Shown here one piece after another: positions 1 through 4,920 of a DNA stretch of 5,147 bases. Position numbers and translations under genes: made by a program. Numbering within the stretch: position 1 is the first letter of the stretch; each line of letters begins with the position of its first letter. Source of the stretch: Acidimicrobiales bacterium (GTDB taxonomy: Bacteria > Actinomycetota > Acidimicrobiia > Acidimicrobiales > JANYDT01); the NCBI GenBank assembly GCA_025358985.1, contig JANYHQ010000661.1, positions 1 through 5,147 of the forward strand. Direction: 5' to 3'. A model generated the notes under the pieces. The model was not told where the DNA came from, did not search any database, and was given only the letters and a program-made list of their open reading frames with translations.

Positions 1-27
1 CTGGACAAGCACTTCGCGACGCGTCAT
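1..27 (-). CDS. N-terminus of a leftward gene, possibly a TetR-family regulator (partial)
   Basis: An ATG at 27-25 opens a frame that runs off the left edge and reads MTRREVLVQ. Nine residues cannot identify a family. The pattern T-R-R-x-x-L-x-x resembles the first helix of many TetR-type repressors, which begin with TRR-x-IL-x-AA. Two context clues agree with this. A perfect 8+8 bp palindrome lies 2 bp upstream of the ATG, and a TAACAT hexamer overlapping it ends 6 nt before the ATG, as in a leaderless, self-repressed regulator gene. No Shine-Dalgarno sequence is visible. The TetR call is inference; any short leftward gene would fit the bases seen. Confidence 0.35.
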
Positions 28-29
28 GT

Positions 30-49
30 CCATATGTTAACACATATGG
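30..49. promoter_or_regulatory. Perfect inverted repeat, candidate operator
   Basis: CCATATGT (30-37) and ACATATGG (42-49) are exact reverse complements separated by TAAC. The size and symmetry suit a homodimeric helix-turn-helix repressor. It covers the putative -10 box of the leftward partial gene, so binding would block that promoter. The assignment to a particular regulator is inference. Confidence 0.55.
34..39 (-). promoter_or_regulatory. Leaderless-type -10 box for the left-edge gene
   Basis: On the minus strand TAACAT (39-34) is followed by six bases and then ATG at 27. This matches the TANNNT-N6/7-start arrangement seen before other genes in the window. No convincing -35 hexamer is visible. 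Confidence 0.4.
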
Positions 50-267
50 TCACCGGATGTCGCGTCCGGAAAACGGGCACTCGATAACACCCACCGCGAT
101 CAACACTGCAGTCGAGGGAATACCCGGCGATATTTGGCTACTGGCCATGCGGTTGGCGCTGAGCGCGCTCGATCGTCGGCGAGGTGCGAGGTGGGCAACC
201 GGTCATGTCCGCAAACCTGCCCCACGTCCACAGTCGCCCCGAATCGTCAGCGGTCCTGGTCGTCGAC
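50..267. other. Intergenic stretch downstream of mutY, nothing recognised
   Basis: About 218 bp lie between the mutY stop and the left-edge palindrome. I checked both strands for protein-like frames and stem-loops. The only symmetry is GAGCGCGCTC at 161-170, a 10-bp palindrome with no loop and no T-run, so it is not a convincing intrinsic terminator for mutY. Open frames through here are opposite-strand or shifted continuations without recognisable content. Confidence 0.5.
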
Positions 268-1089
268 TCAGGGCAAATACAGCACACCATCTCGTTCCAC
301 CAGCAGACGCTCCGCCACCAGCGCATCCACCAGTCGCTGCGACCGCTGCTCATCAACACCTGATTCCACGGCAACCCGGCGGCGGTCCAGTGGGAACCGG
401 GTCACTGCCCGCAGAATGGACCCTCGGGCCTGGCGATCGCTGCCGGCGAAGGGCGCCTGCGCCACGGACACCCCCGCCGTACCCCGAGCGGGATCCTCAC
501 CCTCTCCACGAAACGCGCACCCACCGACTACGGGGCAGCGATCACACGATGGCGATCGCAGCGTGCAGAGTGTGGCGCCCAGATCCAGCATCGCTTGGTT
601 CCAGGCCCACCCCTGCCCGGGCGGCACCGCCGCATCGGCCGCCAGTTGTACCTCCGCCGCTCCCATACGGCGACCGCGCCATCGAGCCAACACACGTGCG
701 GAGTTGGTGTCCACCACCGCAACATCGCGCTCGAAGGAAAACGCCAATACGGCACGGGCGGTGTAGGCCCCGATGCCCGGCAATGCCAGCAGGCCATCCA
801 ACGTGTCCGGGAATGTTGCCTGCTCAGCAATGGCGTGGGCGCAGGCGTGGAGGTTACGGGCCCGACGGGGGTAGCCAAGGCCTTCCCACAACCGCAGCAC
901 ATCCCCCAACGATGCCGACGCACACGCAGCCGGGGTGGGCCAGCGTTCGAGAAACGCCAACCATTTGGGGATCACCCGCTGGACCTGCGTTTGTTGGGCC
1001 ATCACCTCGCTCACCAATACCGCCCACGGGTCCCGAGTGTGGCGCCACGGCAGATCTCGACCGTGGCCTTCGGCCCAGCCCAATAGCAT
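268..1089 (-). CDS. mutY: A/G-specific adenine DNA glycosylase MutY, short actinobacterial form
   Basis: This 273-residue protein should remove adenine mispaired with 8-oxoguanine or guanine in the base-excision repair GO system. The start of the fold is marked by LPWR (13-16). SEVMAQQTQV (27-36) carries the catalytic Glu28, equivalent to E. coli Glu37. GLGYPRRARNL (70-80) precedes the helix-hairpin-helix LPGIGAYTARAV (103-114), and VVDTN (125-129) supplies catalytic Asp127. C175-x6-C182-x2-C185-x5-C191 is the 4Fe-4S ligand set. After residue 210 there is only a short winged-helix-like tail (FAGSDRQARG at 214-223) instead of the NUDIX-like 8-oxoG-reading domain of the roughly 350-residue E. 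coli enzyme; I recall this as usual in Actinobacteria. The ATG lies 8 bp after the maoC stop. A GGAG at 1105-1102 sits 12 nt upstream, rather far, so translation is probably coupled to maoC. The residue matching E. coli Lys142 is Ala131. Confidence 0.95.
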   Translation of the reverse strand: MLLGWAEGHGRDLPWRHTRDPWAVLVSEVMAQQTQVQRVIPKWLAFLERWPTPAACASASLGDVLRLWEGLGYPRRARNLHACAHAIAEQATFPDTLDGLLALPGIGAYTARAVLAFSFERDVAVVDTNSARVLARWRGRRMGAAEVQLAADAAVPPGQGWAWNQAMLDLGATLCTLRSPSCDRCPVVGGCAFRGEGEDPARGTAGVSVAQAPFAGSDRQARGSILRAVTRFPLDRRRVAVESGVDEQRSQRLVDALVAERLLVERDGVLYLP

Positions 1090-1097
1090 GTGAGCGG

Positions 1098-1607
1098 TCA
1101 GCTCCAGATGGCGTCCGAATCATATGGGCGCGTACGTTCTCCGGCGTTGGCCTTGGTCCACACCATCACCTTGCGAGTGAAGTAGCAGACCTCCTCACCC
1201 CGCTGATTGATGCCTTTGGATTCCACTCGCACGATGCCGCGATCGCCCTTGCTGGTGAGTTGTTTGTCCAATACCCGGGTTTCGGCGTAGATGGTGTCGC
1301 CGTGGAAGGTGGGCTTGGAGTGCCTCAGCGTCTCCACCTCCAAGTTGGCAATGGCGGCACCGCTCACATCAGGCACGCTCATCCCCAACACCAGCGAGTA
1401 CACCAAATTGCCCACCACCACACAGCGACCCTGCGGAGTACCAGCGGCGTACCACTCGTTGGTATGCAGCGGATGATGGTTCATGGTGATCATGCAGAAC
1501 AGATGATCGTCGGCCTCGGTGATGGTCTTGCCGGGCCAGTGTTTGTAGATGTCGCCAACCTCGAAGTCCTCGAAGTGGCGGCCGAAGGGACGTTCATGGC
1601 TGGTCAC
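1098..1607 (-). CDS. MaoC-family hotdog dehydratase (acyl-CoA hydratase-like)
   Basis: This 169-residue protein is a single hotdog domain of the MaoC / (R)-specific enoyl-CoA hydratase group, which adds or removes water on CoA thioesters in the cytoplasm. Recognisable parts are FEDFEVGD (12-19), the TIT-E-AD segment (28-33), TMNHHPLHTN (41-50), the central helix with GNLVYSLVLGMSV (66-78), ANLEVETLRHSKPTFHGDTIYAET (about 87-110) and GIVRVESKGINQRGEEV (124-140). The overall pattern is like mycobacterial Rv2499c-type MaoC proteins (from memory). In the hydratase motif D-x-N-P-x-H the Asp is replaced by Asn43 and the Asn by His45, while His48 is kept; this may be typical of the subfamily. The start is GTG at 1607, before the conserved FEDF block, with no Shine-Dalgarno but a TAGTGT box 7 nt upstream. 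mutY follows after 8 bp. The substrate cannot be deduced. Confidence 0.9.
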   Translation of the reverse strand: MTSHERPFGRHFEDFEVGDIYKHWPGKTITEADDHLFCMITMNHHPLHTNEWYAAGTPQGRCVVVGNLVYSLVLGMSVPDVSGAAIANLEVETLRHSKPTFHGDTIYAETRVLDKQLTSKGDRGIVRVESKGINQRGEEVCYFTRKVMVWTKANAGERTRPYDSDAIWS

Positions 1608-1614
1608 GAGAACG

Positions 1615-1620
1615 ACACTA
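1615..1620 (-). promoter_or_regulatory. Leaderless-type -10 box for maoC-mutY
   Basis: On the minus strand TAGTGT is followed by seven bases and the GTG start at 1607. It lies inside the 35-bp gap after the Cys-rich gene, so maoC and mutY could be transcribed independently of that gene. No clear -35 element is seen. Confidence 0.45.
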
Positions 1621-1642
1621 GCGGCGAGCGCAGCCTGAACTT

Positions 1643-2311
1643 TTAGGCGGTGAGGGCGACCACCAACAACTCGTACACCTCGGGTCCGGTGATCTCTTTC
1701 AGCTCATCGGCCAAGGTCCGCCACACCGGGTCAGCAGCTATGAACGCTTCGGGGGCGGTGGTACAGAACCAGGACCGCTCCCCGCCATCAGCCTTCCAGT
1801 CCGACGCCTGCCAGGCCCCGATGGTGATCACGTCCACCCCGGCCTCATTTACGTGATCGGCACGTCGCAGTGGAAACTGCCAACAGATGTTGGGCTTGCC
1901 ATCCATTGGTCGCTCGCCTCGGTCCAGCGACGCGAAGTGCAGCGCGCAGCCGGCCCCGGTAACAAAGCCGGGACGGTTGAGAAAGATGCACGCATCCTGC
2001 ACCACACGTGTGCCCACCACCCCGTTCGGCAATCGCTTGAACCATCCTCTACGGGCAGCCACGGACGAGAACTGCCAGAGGGCCGGATCGAGTTGGGCGA
2101 CCGCTTCCGACACAATCATGAAGTCCTCAGCATCGGTGAGGGCCGCCCCTGAAGTACAGCAACCATCTGCGCGCAGAGCATCCTGAGTGCGATGCAGGCC
2201 GCGACAGCCTCCGCCATAGATACAACGCCACGAGCTACGCAGGAACCGTGCGTCGAATCGCCACGTCCGCTCTGCCATCACGATGTCGATCCAGTCGGTG
2301 GAGGCCAGCAC
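1643..2311 (-). CDS. Conserved cysteine-rich protein of unknown function, possibly metal-binding
   Basis: This 222-residue soluble protein has eight cysteines: C30, C36, C51, C52, C108, C122, C143 and C183. Ordered blocks are TWRFDARFLRSSWRCIYGGGC (about 16-36), GCCTSGAALTDAEDF (50-64), LDPALWQF (74-81), ACIFLNRPGF-x4-GCALH (107-125), GERPMDGKPNICWQFPLR (132-149) and a C-terminal PEVYELLV (210-217). I recall a widespread actinobacterial hypothetical protein with these blocks. The Cys spacing is reminiscent of zinc/iron-chelating (YkgJ-like) proteins, but I cannot assign a function. There is no signal peptide or membrane helix. The GTG at 2311 is the longest start, and the peptide after it looks protein-like; ATG at 2278 (211 residues) is the alternative. 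Neither has a good Shine-Dalgarno, and the GTG has only a weak TACGAC box 6 nt upstream. It is divergent from the kynureninase gene. Confidence 0.85.
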   Translation of the reverse strand: MLASTDWIDIVMAERTWRFDARFLRSSWRCIYGGGCRGLHRTQDALRADGCCTSGAALTDAEDFMIVSEAVAQLDPALWQFSSVAARRGWFKRLPNGVVGTRVVQDACIFLNRPGFVTGAGCALHFASLDRGERPMDGKPNICWQFPLRRADHVNEAGVDVITIGAWQASDWKADGGERSWFCTTAPEAFIAADPVWRTLADELKEITGPEVYELLVVALTA

Positions 2312-2356
2312 CCCGCGGTCGTATCACACCGAACCCATCGTGGTCGTCCATCGTGC

Positions 2357-2376
2357 CCGGTCGGGTACCGGACCCG
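2357..2376. promoter_or_regulatory. Two interleaved inverted repeats in the kynureninase promoter
   Basis: The block reads CCGGT CGGGT ACCGG ACCCG. The first and third units are reverse complements, as are the second and fourth, giving two overlapping 5-5-5 dyads centred at 2364 and 2369. If transcription begins at the ATG (2394), the block spans about -37 to -18, just upstream of the -10 box. A repressor bound there would exclude RNA polymerase. The regulator is unknown. Confidence 0.45.
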
Positions 2377-2380
2377 TCTC

Positions 2381-2386
2381 TATGCT
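2381..2386 (+). promoter_or_regulatory. Leaderless-type -10 box for kynU
   Basis: TATGCT is followed by TCACCAC (7 nt) and the ATG at 2394. The spacing suits a transcript starting at the ATG itself and supports this start over in-frame ATGs further upstream (2283, 2382). Confidence 0.5.
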
Positions 2387-2393
2387 TCACCAC

Positions 2394-3635
2394 ATGATCA
2401 GCCGTACCCACGCCGAGGACCTTGACGCTGCAGACCCTGTGGCCTCGCACCGAAACTCGTTCCTGCTCCCCGACGGCGTCCGCTATCTCGACGGCAACTC
2501 ACTCGGCGCTCTCCCTAAAGGCGTGGTGGAACGGGTAACCCACACACTCACGCAGGAGTGGGGTACCAGCCTTATACGCAGTTGGAACGAGGCCGGCTGG
2601 TGGAAGCTTCCGGGGTTGGTGGGGGCCAAGTTGGCCCCGCTCATTGGCGCACTGCCCCACGAGGTCACCATCGCCGACTCCACCTCCATCAACCTGTTCA
2701 AGGTGATGGTGGCGGCTATTCGTATGCGCCCGGGACGCACCCGGATCGTGGTGGAAGCGGGGACGTTTGCCACCGACTTGTACCTCATCAACGAAGCTGC
2801 ACGTCTCACCAACACCACCGTGGTCACGGTACCCAATGGCGCCGATGTGGCCACCATCATGGCCGCCGTCGACGAGCGCACTGCCGTGGTGTGTTTCACT
2901 CATGTTGACTACCGCAGCGGTCGCATGCAACCCATGAACGCAATCACCACTTCCGTTCATAACGTAGGCGCGCTGATGATATGGGACCTAGCTCACAGTA
3001 CTGGTGCCGTACCGGTGGATCTCAACGCAGCTGCGGCGGACTTCGCCGTGGGTTGCGGATACAAGTACCTCAACGGCGGACCCGGTGCCCCGTCGCACGT
3101 GTACGCCGCCGCCCGCCATCACGAGTCGATCGATCAGCCTTTGCCGGGCTGGCACGGTCACGCTCGTCCCTTCGACTTCGAACCTGCCTACGCCCCTGCG
3201 CCGGGCATCACCCGGCTTGGCTGTGGCACGCCGCCGCTGCTCTCCTTGGTGGCCCTCGACGCTGCCCTTGACCTATGGAACACCGTAGACATGGTGGCGT
3301 TACGGGCCAAGAGTGTGGCAATGGGTGAGCTGCTCATCACCCTGGCCGACGAGCGTCTGGTAGTGCACGGTTTCACGGTCGCCTCACCACGGCTCGCCGA
3401 CGAACGAGGCAGCCAGGTGAGCCTGGCGCATCCCCATGGTTTTGCCATGATGCAGGCCCTCATCCACGGCGGCACCATCGGCGATTTTCGAGCCCCCGAT
3501 CTGCTTCGTTTCGGTTTCGCCCCGCTGTACCTGCGCTACGTAGACGTATGGGATGCCATTGATGATTTGGTGCACATCACCGAGACCGGCCAGTGGGACG
3601 ATCCCCGCTTCGCCACCCGCGCCTCTGTCACCTGA
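2394..3635 (+). CDS. kynU: Kynureninase (L-kynurenine hydrolase, PLP-dependent)
   Basis: This is a cytoplasmic fold-type I PLP enzyme that cleaves L-kynurenine to anthranilate and L-alanine in tryptophan breakdown. From ATG 2394 it is 413 residues, matching the roughly 416 of bacterial kynureninases. An in-frame ATG at 2283 would add 37 residues that lie across the divergent promoter and look non-conserved. Key parts are LDAADP (10-15), YLDGNSLGALP (31-41), the phosphate-binding DSTSINLFK (95-103), the GTFATDLY segment with Asp128, WDLAHSTG (197-204, Asp198 and His201) and GYKYLNGGPG (222-231) with PLP-binding Lys224 after Tyr223. Trp64, Gly278-Thr279 (in CGTPP) and Arg372 resemble Pseudomonas fluorescens residues Trp64, Gly281-Thr282 and Arg375 (from memory), suggesting L-kynurenine rather than the 3-hydroxy form as substrate. 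No kynA or formamidase gene is in the window, so the supply of kynurenine is not explained here. Confidence 0.95.
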   Translation: MISRTHAEDLDAADPVASHRNSFLLPDGVRYLDGNSLGALPKGVVERVTHTLTQEWGTSLIRSWNEAGWWKLPGLVGAKLAPLIGALPHEVTIADSTSINLFKVMVAAIRMRPGRTRIVVEAGTFATDLYLINEAARLTNTTVVTVPNGADVATIMAAVDERTAVVCFTHVDYRSGRMQPMNAITTSVHNVGALMIWDLAHSTGAVPVDLNAAAADFAVGCGYKYLNGGPGAPSHVYAAARHHESIDQPLPGWHGHARPFDFEPAYAPAPGITRLGCGTPPLLSLVALDAALDLWNTVDMVALRAKSVAMGELLITLADERLVVHGFTVASPRLADERGSQVSLAHPHGFAMMQALIHGGTIGDFRAPDLLRFGFAPLYLRYVDVWDAIDDLVHITETGQWDDPRFATRASVT

Positions 3636-3801
3636 AGCCCTTCCAAGGCATACGGATCACCATCGAAGCAGACCCAGGTTGCGTATGCGCGGCGCTATCC
3701 AAGTGTGAGTACTTCGATTCGACAACGCAGCCCCCCGCTCGTGCCAGCTTGGCGTCGCCCGTGACCAACGTGCAGCCGAGGGCTTCAGCGACAGCTACCC
3801 C
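3628..3801 (-). pseudogene. C-terminal fragment of a PIN-domain (VapC-like) toxin
   Basis: Reading leftward from 3801, the frame gives VAVAEALGCTLVTGDAKLARAGG. It matches the end of the PIN ribonuclease fold as seen in VapC toxins: the ALAEAL helix, then the LVT-x-D strand carrying the last acidic metal ligand, then a KLARA helix. The rest of the fold, with the first acidic residues and the central helices, is missing, and no start codon suits it. After about 3715 the frame continues to a TGA at 3630-3628 with a tail unlike a normal VapC end, overlapping the kynU stop by 8 bp. No antitoxin gene is present. The fragment joins an out-of-frame P-loop fragment at the G5 run (3802-3798). The PIN resemblance is by eye; loss of function is inferred. 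Confidence 0.6.
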
Positions 3802-3904
3802 CGGCTTCCGGCACGACGTTTCCTGGGCCGTGATCCATCGACCACGCTGTTTTCCCGGCTGCGCTCGGCCCTTCCACTACGACGATCACAAGATCGATTG
3901 TCAC
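3785..3904 (-). pseudogene. Truncated P-loop kinase-like gene (N-terminus only)
   Basis: GTG at 3904 opens a 39-codon frame beginning MTIDLVIVVVEGPSAAGKT. A hydrophobic beta strand (5-10) leads into a Walker A loop, G12-PSAA-G17-K18-T19, matching G-x4-GK[ST]. The following W-x-M-x-H...VVPE resembles small nucleoside- or thymidylate-kinase-like P-loop proteins, which then run on for well over 100 residues. Here the frame stops at TGA 3787-3785. Only one base separates the GTG from the stop of the upstream oxidoreductase gene, an operon-like arrangement suggesting it was once a genuine downstream gene. Its continuation is replaced from about 3800 by a PIN-domain fragment in another frame. It could also be an assembly chimera. 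The exact kinase family is uncertain. Confidence 0.55.
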
Positions 3905-3905
3905 T

Positions 3906-4862
3906 TCATACGTCGCTCGCAAGCTTGGCGGTGCCGTCCGACAAGTTCACGTGTTCAGCGAGTGAAGCAAAATCCACAAGGTCGCTGCCTCTCGCCACGA
4001 AGCTGGTGAATCCCCAGCGTTCTCGATGCGAGGCGATTTGGTCGGCAATGTGCCTCGCGGAGCCGATGAGAACGAACGGGTTGTCCTCGATCAATGAAGC
4101 GTCGATGTCGGCTCCTCGAGCAAACGAGTCCAACATTGCTTGCCGTTCGTCGGTGATCTTTATGCACTGGACGAGCGCTTCAATGACCGGCCCCGCACCA
4201 CCTGCTGCGCCCATTCGTATGTGAGCAACTGATTCGTCAATCTCGGCATGTGACCACTTTGGGATGTGAGTGTGGCCATCTGACGTTGTGGCTCCCAGAC
4301 CCGAGACGCTAACCGTGTCGCTGCGGGCACCGGCGAATCGAAGAACCGTCGGACCGTTACCTCCGACCAGGAGCGGGACGGGATTTTGGCAGGCTGCAGG
4401 CTGACTGATCGTGGCGTCGTTGAAGGTGAAGTGATCGTCGCTTGCGTTTACGACGTCGCCGCGGCTGAGCGCTCGTACGTGTTCGGTGAACTTCATCATG
4501 CGATCTACTCGCGCCTGTGCTGTCGGGTATACAAGGCCCCGGCATGTCCACTCGATAGGGGTGTGTCCGGCTCCGACCCCAAGGATGGCCCGTCCCTCGC
4601 TCAACAAGTCAAGGGTGTTGAGATCATTCGCGCTCTGCAGAGGGTGATGAACACCGGCGTTCAACACGTACGTTCCCAAGCGGATCTTCGCTGTCACTGC
4701 AGCAGCAGCGCCAAGGGCGACGAAGGGCGAAACGCAACTGGCCGGGTGATCGGGAACGAACAAGGCGTAAAAGCCGGCCGCTTCTGCAGTCTTCGCCGCT
4801 TGACGAAATTCCTTCAAGTCTTTCGGGTTCGCTTGGACCCCGAAACGCGTCGGTCTGCTCAC
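3906..4862 (-). CDS. LLM-class flavin/F420-dependent oxidoreductase
   Basis: This 318-residue TIM-barrel protein belongs to the luciferase-like monooxygenase family, whose members use FMNH2 or coenzyme F420. Typical blocks are RFGVQA (6-11), a first helix ending AEAAGFYALFVPDH (26-39), IRLGTYVLNAGVHHP (60-74), TLDLLSEGRAILGVGAGH (83-100), GGNGPTVLRFAGARSDTVSV (167-186) and a C-terminal VLIGSARHIADQI (264-276). The opening and general order suggest the F420-associated group exemplified by MSMEG_2516-type proteins (from memory), so F420 is likelier than FMN, but the substrate is unknown. The length is normal for the family. GTG at 4862 is chosen because the conserved RFGVQ follows at once; there is no Shine-Dalgarno, but a TAGAAT box sits 6 nt upstream. 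The stop is one base from the start of the truncated P-loop gene. Confidence 0.93.
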   Translation of the reverse strand: MSRPTRFGVQANPKDLKEFRQAAKTAEAAGFYALFVPDHPASCVSPFVALGAAAAVTAKIRLGTYVLNAGVHHPLQSANDLNTLDLLSEGRAILGVGAGHTPIEWTCRGLVYPTAQARVDRMMKFTEHVRALSRGDVVNASDDHFTFNDATISQPAACQNPVPLLVGGNGPTVLRFAGARSDTVSVSGLGATTSDGHTHIPKWSHAEIDESVAHIRMGAAGGAGPVIEALVQCIKITDERQAMLDSFARGADIDASLIEDNPFVLIGSARHIADQIASHRERWGFTSFVARGSDLVDFASLAEHVNLSDGTAKLASDV

Positions 4863-4868
4863 GGCAAA

Positions 4869-4874
4869 ATTCTA
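4869..4874 (-). promoter_or_regulatory. Leaderless-type -10 box for the LLM oxidoreductase
   Basis: On the minus strand TAGAAT, within TATAGAAT, is followed by TTTGCC (6 nt) and the GTG at 4862. It is the strongest -10 match in the window. No convincing -35 hexamer lies 16-18 bp further upstream. Confidence 0.5.
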
Positions 4875-4896
4875 TACCGCAGGCAACGCAAGAATA

Positions 4897-4920
4897 CTGA
4901 ACGCCAGGTTCGGCATTCAG
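4897..4920 (-). repeat. Imperfect inverted repeat upstream of the LLM oxidoreductase
   Basis: Arms CTGAACGCC (4897-4905) and GGCATTCAG (4912-4920) pair over nine positions with one mismatch, around a 6-base loop. Read as minus-strand RNA, the mismatch becomes a U-G wobble, giving an unbroken 9-bp stem. No proper U-run follows, so a terminator is doubtful. Its centre is about 46 bp upstream of the inferred oxidoreductase start, a position suited to a regulator-binding site. Confidence 0.45.

Noticed and set aside
161..170. GAGCGCGCTC palindrome as a terminator for mutY
   Set aside because: It has no loop and no following T-run on either strand, and short GC palindromes are common in GC-rich DNA.
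57..1646. A 529-codon stop-free plus-strand frame
   Set aside because: It runs antisense through mutY and maoC, is Pro/Arg/His-rich with no recognisable domain, and crosses gene boundaries. Both genes on the other strand are firmly identified, so it is a GC-bias shadow.
2283..2393. Upstream extension of kynureninase to ATG 2283
   Set aside because: It would overlap the divergent Cys-rich gene and the promoter dyads, would exceed the usual family length, and lacks conserved residues.
3593..4009. Plus-strand frame across the kynU end and the remnant region
   Set aside because: It overlaps kynU and the LLM 3' end. The protein-like signals in this region are all on the minus strand.
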